Part shown: positions 8,591 to 15,461 of the stretch, one piece after another
Layout: each line of letters opens with the position of its first letter
Position numbering within the stretch: the first letter of the stretch is position 1
DNA from: Bacteroidales bacterium
GTDB lineage: Bacteria > Bacteroidota > Bacteroidia > Bacteroidales > F082
DNA length: 43,438 nucleotides
Assembly: GCA_024709145.1 (NCBI GenBank)
Contig: JANJXG010000104.1
Span: 1-43,438 of the forward strand
Direction of reading: 5' to 3'
The notes under the pieces: generated by a model
Databases searched by the model: none
Told to the model about the DNA's origin: nothing
The model's input: the letters and a program-made list of their open reading frames with translations, nothing else
Made by a program: the position numbers and the translations under genes

Positions 8591-8598
8591 TACTTTTG
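8591..8598 (+). promoter_or_regulatory. Bacteroidota-type -7 box (TACTTTTG) before ppa
   Basis: TACTTTTG matches the phylum's TAnnTTTG element and ends 43 bases before the ppa ATG. No good TTTG -33 element lies at the usual distance, so the call rests on one box and the position. Confidence 0.35.
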
Positions 8599-8641
8599 CA
8601 GGCAGATCAACGTTTGTAAATCACTTTCAAGAAATTGCATT

Positions 8642-9310
8642 ATGTCAAAAATCATGGATCCCATCGGCAGATTGATGGGTTTGCGCTATAAATCACATCC
8701 CTGGCACGGTGTGGAAATCGGGCCCGAGGCACCCGAAGTGCTGGTTTGTTTCATCGAGATGGTTCCCACCGACACAGTTAAATATGAAGTCGACAAGGTG
8801 TCGGGTTACCTGAAGCTCGACCGGCCTCAAAAGTATTCCAATGTTGTGCCTGCCTTGTACGGATTTATTCCTCAAACTTTTTGTGCTACCCGTGTGGCTG
8901 CCTATTGCAACGAAAAAACAGGTCGCACAGATATCCTGGGCGATCGTGACCCGTTGGATATCTGCGTCTTAACAGAAAAGGATATCACGCATGGCGATAT
9001 CCTTGTGCGGGTGAGGCCGATTGGTGGTTTCCGGATGATCGATGGCAACGAAGCCGACGATAAAATTGTAGCCGTTCTGAACAACGACGCTGTTTATGGA
9101 ACCTACAAAGACATCAGCGACTGTCCCGAACAGGTTGTGAACAGGCTGAAACACTATTTTTTAACCTACAAGGACCTTCCTGGCAAAGAAAGCAAGGTTG
9201 AGATTACACATGTTTATGGCATTGATGAGGCACATGAAATCATTCGCCGGTCGATGGAAGATTATCACCACAAATTCGACAATCTCGACACTTTCCTGTC
9301 GGAGGTTTAG
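8642..9310 (+). CDS. ppa: Inorganic pyrophosphatase, family I
   Basis: This 222-residue soluble enzyme hydrolyses pyrophosphate to two phosphates and so drives biosynthetic reactions. The metal-binding set is visible: D101, D103 and D106 in 'GDRDPLDICVLTE', then D134, D139 and K141 in 'DGNEADDKIVAV'. The Arg between the first two Asp residues replaces the Gly/Ser/Asp/Asn of the usual signature. The frame is open further upstream, but family similarity begins at 'MSKIMDPIGRLMG', so the ATG at 8642 is the start. It ends at a strong shared terminator opposite the YceI gene. Confidence 0.95.
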   Translation: MSKIMDPIGRLMGLRYKSHPWHGVEIGPEAPEVLVCFIEMVPTDTVKYEVDKVSGYLKLDRPQKYSNVVPALYGFIPQTFCATRVAAYCNEKTGRTDILGDRDPLDICVLTEKDITHGDILVRVRPIGGFRMIDGNEADDKIVAVLNNDAVYGTYKDISDCPEQVVNRLKHYFLTYKDLPGKESKVEITHVYGIDEAHEIIRRSMEDYHHKFDNLDTFLSEV

Positions 9311-9322
9311 CGTTTTTAGAAA

Positions 9323-9362
9323 CAAAAAAGAGACTGTTGCATTTGCGACAGTCTCTTTTTTG
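9323..9362. terminator. Bidirectional terminator between ppa and the YceI gene
   Basis: Bases 9323-9340 pair with 9345-9362 over 18 positions with one G-T wobble, around a four-base loop. The outer part is an A run opposite a T run, so both strands end in a T tract. It starts 12 bases after the ppa stop and ends 16 bases before the stop of the convergent YceI gene. It should serve both. Confidence 0.92.
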
Positions 9363-9378
9363 TTCCGAAAAACCGGAT

Positions 9379-10035
9379 TTATTTTGCAGCTTTCAAAGTC
9401 ACATCGAAAGCAATTTCATCTTTAATCAGGTTGTTCTGGAGAAAATCCTTAATGCTTTGTTCGGTTTTTGTTCCGCCCCAAATCACGCCCCATTCATTGC
9501 GGTTGATGGTAAATTTGGCACTGGCTTCGGCCATATTTTCCGAAACAATCACTTTTGCCGGGAAACTGATACCATTCGTAACGTCTTTGATGGTAAGGTT
9601 ACCCGAGATTTTGTGTGTTGAACCATCTTGTGCAGGAGCAGCTTCAACAGAAGTGATTTGGAACTTTGCAGTAGGGAATGATTCAGTCATAAAGAAATCA
9701 CCACTTTTGAGGTGACCTTCGAGTTTCAGCTTGCCTTCGTCTTCGGTGAGGTCGTTGGCCACGATGCTGTTCATGTCGAGCGTAAAGCTACCCGATTCAA
9801 GCTGACCATCTTTCACGCTCAGGGTGCCTTCGCTGATGTTTACCGTGCCGAAATGAACGGTTTCGGTAATTTTTGCTCCTTCCCACTTAACTGTGCTGGC
9901 GGCTTTGTCAACATTCAATACCTGGGCTTCAGCTGAAGTCCCTTTAACTTCCTGAGCCTTTTCGGCTGTTTTTGGTGCCTCGTTACAGGCGGTGAGCAAA
10001 ATAACTGCGGAGAAAACATACATTAGTTTTTTCAT
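9379..10035 (-). CDS. YceI-family lipoprotein
   Basis: The product is about 218 residues. The ATG at 10035 is preferred over 10044, because it starts 'MKKLMYVFSAVILLTAC', a clean lipoprotein signal with Cys17. The mature part after a short linker rich in Glu, Ala and Lys is one YceI domain: 'VDKAASTVKWEGAKI' opens it, 'GTLSVKDGQLESGSFTLDM' follows, and 'GNLTIKDVTNGISFPAKV' and 'INRNEWGV' sit in the second half. YceI proteins are lipocalin-like barrels that bind isoprenoid-like molecules such as polyprenyl quinone precursors. Here it would be anchored to a membrane facing the periplasm. It stands alone, convergent with ppa. Confidence 0.92.
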   Translation of the reverse strand: MKKLMYVFSAVILLTACNEAPKTAEKAQEVKGTSAEAQVLNVDKAASTVKWEGAKITETVHFGTVNISEGTLSVKDGQLESGSFTLDMNSIVANDLTEDEGKLKLEGHLKSGDFFMTESFPTAKFQITSVEAAPAQDGSTHKISGNLTIKDVTNGISFPAKVIVSENMAEASAKFTINRNEWGVIWGGTKTEQSIKDFLQNNLIKDEIAFDVTLKAAK

Positions 10036-10174
10036 ACATGACATTTTTATGTGAATAATTTACTTTTGTTCATCATATTGCCATTGAGTGGGGTAATCAC
10101 CCGACTACCGAGGCAATACAAACTGCGGGAATAAACAACCCTTGTTCAAATTTTGTTCATCTGACTCACATTTT

Positions 10175-11311
10175 ATGGCAGGTATTTATCTTCATATACC
10201 CTTTTGCAGGCAAAAATGTCACTATTGTAATTTCTTCTCGGTTGCAAGCAAGCGAAACCGGTCTGATCTTGTTGCTGCCATCATCCGCGAGATGGAGCTA
10301 CGTCGAGATTATCTTAATCAACAACAAATCAATACGATATACTTCGGCGGAGGCACTCCATCGCTGCTGACTGAAGATGAGTTGAAAAAAATTCAGGAAG
10401 CCCTGGAGAAATTTTTTGTGCTGGCACCTGATCCTGAGATCACCTTTGAAGCCAATCCGGACGATCTGAATCCTGCGTTGTTAAAAATGCTTAAATCGAC
10501 TTTTGTGAACCGTCTGAGCATGGGTGTACAGAGTTTTTACGACGAAGATTTGAGCTATCTCAACCGGGTTCACAACGGGGAGCAGGCTCTCAGGGCCATC
10601 CGGCAAGCCCGGGATGCGGGTTTTGATATGTTGACCATCGACCTCATCTATGGCATTCCAGGCATGACGGATGAGCGTTGGCTGAAAAACCTGCAAACTT
10701 TTTTTCAAACAGGCATTCAACATCTTTCGGCTTATGCACTCACGGTTGAACCTCGCACGGCTCTTGCCCATCTGATCAGGAAAGGCCGGATGGAAGCGGT
10801 TGATGAAGTGCAAAGCAGCCGGCATTTTGAAATCCTGCTCAGTGAAACAGAAAAGCAGGGTTTTGTGCATTATGAGATTTCCAATTTTGCCCGGCCGGGT
10901 CACTACTCCCGTCACAACAGTCTTTATTGGCTTGGAGGTCATTACCTGGGACTTGGTCCTTCGGCACATTCATATAATGGCGTATCACGACAGTGGAATG
11001 TGTCGAATCTTACCGGCTATATCCGTGATGCAGCCACTGCAGCCAGTGTGGAAGAAACTGAAACTCTGACCATCGAACAACGTTACAATGAATATGTAAT
11101 GACTTCACTGCGGACCTCCTGGGGCTGCGATGCAACGCACATCAGCCATGTGTTCGGCGAGGCTTTCAGCGACTACCTGTTTCAATCAGCCGGTAAGCAT
11201 CTGGATGCTCAGCTTATGAGAAGAGAGGGCACGCGTCTTTTCCTGACAAACAGGGGGAAGCTTTTCGCTGATGGCATTGCCGCTTCCATGTTTCTTGACG
11301 AGGCTTTATGA
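10175..11311 (+). CDS. hemW: Radical SAM protein HemW (haem chaperone-like)
   Basis: This is a 378-residue protein of the HemN/HemW group. The ATG at 10175 starts 'MAGIYLHIPFC'. The radical-SAM cluster site is C11-x3-C15-x2-C18, followed by Asn and Phe. Oxygen-independent coproporphyrinogen oxidase HemN has a fourth Cys at this place, so HemW is the better name. HemW binds haem and is thought to hand it to membrane cytochromes; it is not a coproporphyrinogen oxidase. Other family signs are 'INTIYFGGGTPSLL', 'EANPDDL', 'RLSMGVQSF', 'HYEISNFARPG' and 'NSLYW.GG.YLGLGPSAHS'. Its last 6 bases overlap the convergent small ORF. Haem handling fits the cytochromes encoded nearby. Confidence 0.92.
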   Translation: MAGIYLHIPFCRQKCHYCNFFSVASKRNRSDLVAAIIREMELRRDYLNQQQINTIYFGGGTPSLLTEDELKKIQEALEKFFVLAPDPEITFEANPDDLNPALLKMLKSTFVNRLSMGVQSFYDEDLSYLNRVHNGEQALRAIRQARDAGFDMLTIDLIYGIPGMTDERWLKNLQTFFQTGIQHLSAYALTVEPRTALAHLIRKGRMEAVDEVQSSRHFEILLSETEKQGFVHYEISNFARPGHYSRHNSLYWLGGHYLGLGPSAHSYNGVSRQWNVSNLTGYIRDAATAASVEETETLTIEQRYNEYVMTSLRTSWGCDATHISHVFGEAFSDYLFQSAGKHLDAQLMRREGTRLFLTNRGKLFADGIAASMFLDEAL

Positions 11312-11464
11312 GTGTCCTCCAACAACGATGCGGATAATTTTCAGGTTCAGGATGAAAAAGCGCAAGGCTTGCCAGGGAACAAAATTGCGCCAGAATCGGG
11401 TTGCACGTGTTGGTACAGGTGGATACGACTCTTCGGAATAGGGGGTAATGGTTTTATTGCTCAT
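11306..11464 (-). CDS. Small 52-residue protein downstream of sqr
   Basis: An ATG at 11464 opens a 52-codon frame 29 bases after the sqr stop, on the same strand. It ends with TAA inside the last codons of the convergent hemW (6-base overlap). The product starts with a polar, Thr/Pro/Tyr-rich segment. It continues with 'RATRFWRNFVPWQALRFF' and a hydrophobic stretch 'ILNLKIIRIVVGGH' near the end. The aromatic and basic pattern followed by a short hydrophobic helix suggests a small protein lying on or in the membrane. No family is recognised. Support comes from position, sensible composition and the lack of any other use for this strand; no alignment was possible. Confidence 0.55.
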   Translation of the reverse strand: MSNKTITPYSEESYPPVPTRATRFWRNFVPWQALRFFILNLKIIRIVVGGHS

Positions 11465-11493
11465 GATTCGGTATTTTATTTCAGGTTGAGAAA

Positions 11494-12951
11494 TTATTCA
11501 GGCAGGAGCCACCAGAAGGGATAGCCTTTGGCTTTGTGCAGAAACATATAGTGCATAAACCACTTCATCCAATGGCCGGCCAACCCCGCTTCGCCCATGG
11601 TGTAGCCAATGCTTCGGCCATATTCGGGATATTTGTTGAAGTCGGGCACTATTGGAAAGACAGTCATGGTAGCAGCGGCTCCGCGCGTCATACCATAACC
11701 GGCGGAAACGATGCAGGCAGCACCCATTTTTCCCATGCTGGCTCTGTGCTTCAGTTCATGCTCGCCCTTGTTTACAAGGTTGATGATGTTGAGTGCGGTG
11801 ATTTTTCCCATGACACCCGATGGCATCCCGGTTCGGGGCGGGGTAGGAAAGATGGCCAGGCCGCTTTTGCTTGTCATTGGTTTGGAAATGCTGTGGGGTG
11901 GAGCAAAAGCAATTCCGGGCGCAAAAATATTGGGATATAAAGGGCTGCGGTAGGTTGAAGGCCAGTCTTCAATGCGCCATTCTTCAAAAGGTTTGGGAGT
12001 GTAATCGGCATCAACTTTCATGAGTCCGTTGGGTGCAAACAGTTTAACGGAGATATCTTCGCCCTGCTGATCATAAGCCTTGAGACCGGCTCCTGCAAAG
12101 GCAGGGATGAGCATCGAGAAATCGAAAGGCATTGTTTTGCGCTCACCGTCAAGGGTTTCGTAATGAATCAGTCCGGGCTCTACTTTGAGAACGCCGGCTC
12201 TTTTGATCCAGTTGATGTTGTTTTCGCGCAGGAAGGATTCGGCAAACACCTTGGTAGAAGTGATGTAACCTCCTCTTTTAATGTGTGCTCCACCCATTCC
12301 AAAGTCGCCCAGCTCATATTCATTTGTGAGCCAGGTAATCTCTGCCAGGTGCGAAAGTTTTCTTTTCCTGATTTCATAGGCAACATTCAGGATGTACTCA
12401 AAAGCAGCACCCTGACAGGTCGACATGGGGTGCCCGACACCAATTACAAAACGCTGTTTTTCACCGTGTTCCATTTTCAGAAAGGCTTCCTGAAGTTTGG
12501 TCCAGGCATGTGCAGCATGATCATAGGAGCAAACCGAAACGGTGTTTTTACCGGGGCCGATGCCTTCGGTGGCGTCGAAGTTTAGCTTTGGCCCGGTGGC
12601 ATTGACAAGAAAATCGTAAGGCACTTTTTCCAGTTGTCCCCGCCGGGCTTCATCGGTATATTCTATGGTGACAAACGGTTTGGCCGAAGCTGTTTCGCCT
12701 TCGGGATGGATGCTCAGGGCTTTGGCCTGCCTGAAATCAACGCCCCAGCGTTTGTAGAGCGGTGCCAGCCTGAACCGTACCTGGTCCACAGTCATTCGGC
12801 CCACCCCAACCCAGATGTTGGACGGAATCCATTGGTAATAGGCGTTCGGCGCTACGACGACAACCTGGTGTTTCTTACTCAGTTTTTTTCGGATGAAAGC
12901 CGCAGCGGTGTGACCTGCAATGCCCGCTCCCAGAACGACGATGGTGGCCAT
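11494..12951 (-). CDS. sqr: Sulfide:quinone oxidoreductase (FAD-dependent, SQR family)
   Basis: This 485-residue flavoprotein would oxidise sulfide at the membrane surface and pass electrons to quinone. The N-terminal FAD site is 'VVLGAGIAGHTAA' (5-17). The three redox cysteines of characterised SQRs have counterparts: C141 in 'SVCSYDHA', C179 in 'STCQGAAFEY' and C413 in 'GAACIVSAGYG'. That separates it from NDH-2 type NADH dehydrogenases, which share the fold. The second FAD-contacting segment and a C-terminal amphipathic region ('HWMKWFMHYMFLHKAKGYPFWW') that would dip into the membrane are present. A good phylum-type promoter lies upstream. A 52-residue ORF follows it. Specific subtype is not assigned; sulfide use is inferred from the cysteines. 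Confidence 0.85.
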   Translation of the reverse strand: MATIVVLGAGIAGHTAAAFIRKKLSKKHQVVVVAPNAYYQWIPSNIWVGVGRMTVDQVRFRLAPLYKRWGVDFRQAKALSIHPEGETASAKPFVTIEYTDEARRGQLEKVPYDFLVNATGPKLNFDATEGIGPGKNTVSVCSYDHAAHAWTKLQEAFLKMEHGEKQRFVIGVGHPMSTCQGAAFEYILNVAYEIRKRKLSHLAEITWLTNEYELGDFGMGGAHIKRGGYITSTKVFAESFLRENNINWIKRAGVLKVEPGLIHYETLDGERKTMPFDFSMLIPAFAGAGLKAYDQQGEDISVKLFAPNGLMKVDADYTPKPFEEWRIEDWPSTYRSPLYPNIFAPGIAFAPPHSISKPMTSKSGLAIFPTPPRTGMPSGVMGKITALNIINLVNKGEHELKHRASMGKMGAACIVSAGYGMTRGAAATMTVFPIVPDFNKYPEYGRSIGYTMGEAGLAGHWMKWFMHYMFLHKAKGYPFWWLLPE

Positions 12952-12980
12952 AGTTTTTTTTTGGTTTGATGATATTCAGG

Positions 12981-13013
12981 CAAATATAAATATTTAGATG
13001 TGTGTTGAACAAA
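12981..13013 (-). promoter_or_regulatory. Bacteroidota-type promoter of sqr
   Basis: Read on the minus strand, TTTG (13013-13010) is followed after 21 bases by TATATTTG (12988-12981), which matches the TTTG / TAnnTTTG consensus. The -7 box ends 29 bases before the sqr ATG at 12951. Both elements and the spacing fit. Confidence 0.6.
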
Positions 13014-13177
13014 TTTTACTCCGGATTTTTATTTGTTGGAAGCAATGTTGTTCAGCACGTTGTGAAGGAGGGGTATTTTCGGTTAGAAAATAAGAAGACT
13101 GTGCAGCAGCAGATGTTCCTGTTCGGGGCTCTTTTCTGCCCGTCCGGATACCTTATCACCCGTTTCAGCAGCTTTCT

Positions 13178-13209
13178 TTTGTGGGGCTTGTCTGGCTCGG
13201 GCATCTTTG
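13178..13209 (+). promoter_or_regulatory. Probable promoter of the haem-lipoprotein cluster
   Basis: TTTG (13178-13181), 20 bases, then CATCTTTG (13202-13209). This differs from TAnnTTTG by one base (C for T at the first place). It ends 21 bases before the ATG at 13231. Confidence 0.4.
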
Positions 13210-13230
13210 CCAAACTAATTAAGGTTACGT

Positions 13231-13929
13231 ATGAAAAGGTACAACATCTTTGTGGTTTTTTTCTCAGCCCTGCTGCTGTTTTCTTGTAAGCATGATCCCG
13301 CGGTGGTACCCGAAATTCCCGTGATTCCGCCGGTAACGGTTGATTGTGATCCTGATACGGCTTATTTTCAACAGCAGGTTTTGCCTTTGCTCGTGTCGAG
13401 TTGTGGTGTGGCCGGCTGCCATGATCCGGGAACAGCGAGCGACGGTATTGTGCTCACCGATTATGCCTCCGTGATTGCTTCGGGCAAGGTGAGGGCAGGC
13501 AACCCGGGCGAAAGTGACCTGCTGGAGGTGCTCACCGAAGATGATCCTGAGGACAGAATGCCGCCATCGCCCCGACAACCTCTGACAGCACAACAAATTG
13601 CAACCATCAGTCAGTGGATCCGGCAGGGTGCCAAAAATAATTCGTGCGAATCAGGATCTTGCGATACAACCAATGTAAGTTTCAGCAACCATGTGTGGCC
13701 GGTGATTCAAACCTCTTGTCTGGGTTGTCACAGCGGCGGGTCACCTTCAGGGGGCATTGGGCTGACCAATCACAGTCAGGTGGCACAGGCTGCCGCTACG
13801 GGCCGGCTGCTGGGTGCTGTCAGATGGGAATCAGGTTTTGCCGCTATGCCTCAAAACGGAAATCAACTTTCAGCATGTCAAATTACTCAAATTAAAAAAT
13901 GGATCGAAAATGGAACTCCTAACAACTAA
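13231..13929 (+). CDS. Lipoprotein with two cytochrome c-type haem sites (CX4CH and CXXCH)
   Basis: The 232-residue product has a lipoprotein signal with Cys19 (LLFSC) and a Pro/Val linker. Two repeats follow, each like the small planctomycete-type cytochrome domains. The first holds C58-GVAG-C63-H64, a CX4CH site, with Met110 in 'DRMPPS' as a possible sixth ligand. The second holds C163-LG-C166-H167, a normal CXXCH, with Met206 in 'AAMPQ'. Each ends with a helix of the type 'L....I..I..WI..G'. It would sit in the outer or inner membrane facing the periplasm or outside. The second repeat is close to the whole next gene. Haem binding is inferred from motifs; the CX4CH spacing is rarer but known from some c3 cytochromes. 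Confidence 0.75.
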   Translation: MKRYNIFVVFFSALLLFSCKHDPAVVPEIPVIPPVTVDCDPDTAYFQQQVLPLLVSSCGVAGCHDPGTASDGIVLTDYASVIASGKVRAGNPGESDLLEVLTEDDPEDRMPPSPRQPLTAQQIATISQWIRQGAKNNSCESGSCDTTNVSFSNHVWPVIQTSCLGCHSGGSPSGGIGLTNHSQVAQAAATGRLLGAVRWESGFAAMPQNGNQLSACQITQIKKWIENGTPNN

Positions 13930-14296
13930 AAATCGCTTCTCCCGGCTATTCATTCTTTTAGCCGTTGTGCTGATGAGCACCGCCTGCTACAAAGACAACG
14001 AAGAAGATTTGTATCCCGACAACGGATGCAATACCGAAAATGTTTCCTTTGCCCAGACGGTGTGGCCTGTGATAAACAACAATTGCGTGAGTTGCCACAG
14101 TGGTCCCGGAGCTTCAGGTGGTATCAGGCTGGGTAATTACAACGAAGTAGTTGCAACGATCGATGGTGGCAGGTTTTTGGGTGCCATCAAACACGAAAAC
14201 GGCTTCTCGGCTATGCCTCAGGGTGGCAGCAAACTGAGCGATTGCAACATCAGCCAGATTGATGCCTGGATTGCCCAGGGCAAGCTCAACAATTAG
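13910..14296 (+). CDS. Single-haem cytochrome c-type lipoprotein, paralogue of the second half of the preceding gene
   Basis: The 128-residue product starts at the ATG at 13910, which overlaps the previous gene by 20 bases. It has a lipoprotein signal with Cys26 (MSTAC), a short acidic linker and one cytochrome domain with C59-VS-C62-H63 and Met102. Residues 45-128 line up without gaps with residues 149-232 of the preceding protein, 44 of 84 identical by hand count. The pair therefore arose by duplication. The overlap points to coupled translation and shared function, probably as electron carriers of the envelope. Confidence 0.78.
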   Translation: MELLTTKNRFSRLFILLAVVLMSTACYKDNEEDLYPDNGCNTENVSFAQTVWPVINNNCVSCHSGPGASGGIRLGNYNEVVATIDGGRFLGAIKHENGFSAMPQGGSKLSDCNISQIDAWIAQGKLNN

Positions 14297-14458
14297 CGCT
14301 TTATACAGAAGTAGCCGGTTTTGTCAGTCCGGCAACCGGATATTATGAAACACCGCCTGTGTGATGGCCGGTCAACAAATTAAACCTCTCTGGTTTGAAT
14401 AAGGTTGATATAAAATGCTTACTTCATACTATTTAATGTATATCCAAACTTTTTTACC

Positions 14459-15364
14459 ATGAAACCAACAATCAAATTTATCATCCTGACCACATGGCTT
14501 ATTGTCGTTAACGTGATGGTATTGCGTGCCCAGGATGACCTGATGGCGCTGTTTGACGACGAAAAACCTGCTAAAGATTTCGCTTATGCTACTTTTAAAT
14601 CAACGCGGGTTGTGTATGGTCATGCCGTTGAAAACCCCGCTCCGGGAAACTTGCTTTTTTTAATTCAGCACAATTTTGGAGCACTCAATGGAGGAATCTA
14701 TGAGCTTTTCGGACTTGACAGAGCGACTATCAGGATGGGTTTTGAATACGGGCTGAACGATTTTGTCTCCATCGGGCTGGGCCGCAGCACCTGGGAGAAA
14801 ACTTATGATGGGTTCGTGAAAGCCAAACTGCTCCGTCAGAGCACCGGAGGTAAATTCAACAGTCCGCTAACAGTGGCCTATGTCGGGGCAGTGGCTGTTA
14901 ACAGCCTTAAATGGACTCAGCCCGATCGCGACAATCATTTCAGCTCACGTGTTTCCTACGTGCATCAGTTGCTGATCGCCCGCAAATTCAGCAATGCTTT
15001 CAGCCTTCAGCTCAGCCCTTCTGTTGTTCACAAAAACCTCGTACCAACGCGGAAAGATGAAAATACCTCCTACGCTCTTGGATTGGGAGGTCGTTACAAA
15101 CTTACCCAGCGGGTTTCAATCAATGCCGAATATTTTTACTACCCCGAGAATCAAACTACCCTGCCACATAATGATGTGCTGTCGCTTGGTGTTGACATCG
15201 AAACGGGCGGCCACGTTTTTCAATTGCACATCAGCAATGGCAACGCCATGTTTGAAAGGGCTTTCATCAGCGAGACTTCAGGTAAATGGACCAAAGGCGA
15301 TCTCTTTTTTGGTTTCAACATCTCGCGCACCTTCGTCATCAAAAAGCCTCAGGAATTCAGGTAA
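14459..15364 (+). CDS. DUF5777-family outer-membrane beta-barrel-like protein
   Basis: The 301-residue product has a signal peptide (about 1-25, ending at 'LRAQ') and then an acidic stretch 'DDLMALFDDEKP'. The rest alternates short polar and hydrophobic strands and ends in a beta strand with aromatic residues ('GDLFFGFNISRTFVI'), as outer-membrane barrels do. 'VENPAPGNLLFLIQHNFGALNGGIYELFGLD' and 'TIRMGFEYGLND' agree with what I recall of DUF5777, a Bacteroidota family of unknown function. It follows the two haem lipoproteins on the same strand after 162 bases. Neighbourhood suggests it could be the membrane partner of these cytochromes, which is inference. Confidence 0.72.
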   Translation: MKPTIKFIILTTWLIVVNVMVLRAQDDLMALFDDEKPAKDFAYATFKSTRVVYGHAVENPAPGNLLFLIQHNFGALNGGIYELFGLDRATIRMGFEYGLNDFVSIGLGRSTWEKTYDGFVKAKLLRQSTGGKFNSPLTVAYVGAVAVNSLKWTQPDRDNHFSSRVSYVHQLLIARKFSNAFSLQLSPSVVHKNLVPTRKDENTSYALGLGGRYKLTQRVSINAEYFYYPENQTTLPHNDVLSLGVDIETGGHVFQLHISNGNAMFERAFISETSGKWTKGDLFFGFNISRTFVIKKPQEFR

Positions 15365-15461
15365 ACGACCTGCGATGTTGCGATTGCCTTGCCATGCCGT
15401 TTCAAGTATCTTGCAATGAAAAAGATACAAGCCGTAGTTGTTGTGAATCACAAAATGCTTT

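Noticed and set aside
10175-11311. Naming this gene hemN (coproporphyrinogen III dehydrogenase)
   Set aside because: The residue two places after the third cluster Cys is Phe; HemN has a Cys at that part of the motif.
11312-11524. Plus-strand frame of 70 codons after hemW
   Set aside because: It overlaps the 3' end of sqr and lies opposite the 52-residue ORF, which has better placement and composition.
13002-13289. Plus-strand frame before the first haem lipoprotein
   Set aside because: It runs through the likely promoter into the cytochrome gene in another frame and shows no family pattern.
14322-14347. CCGGTT/AACCGG stem after the second cytochrome gene as a terminator
   Set aside because: Six pairs only, long loop, no T tract.
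15406-15428. 7-bp stem between the DUF5777 and T9SS genes as a terminator
   Set aside because: Short stem, nine-base loop and no T run on either strand.
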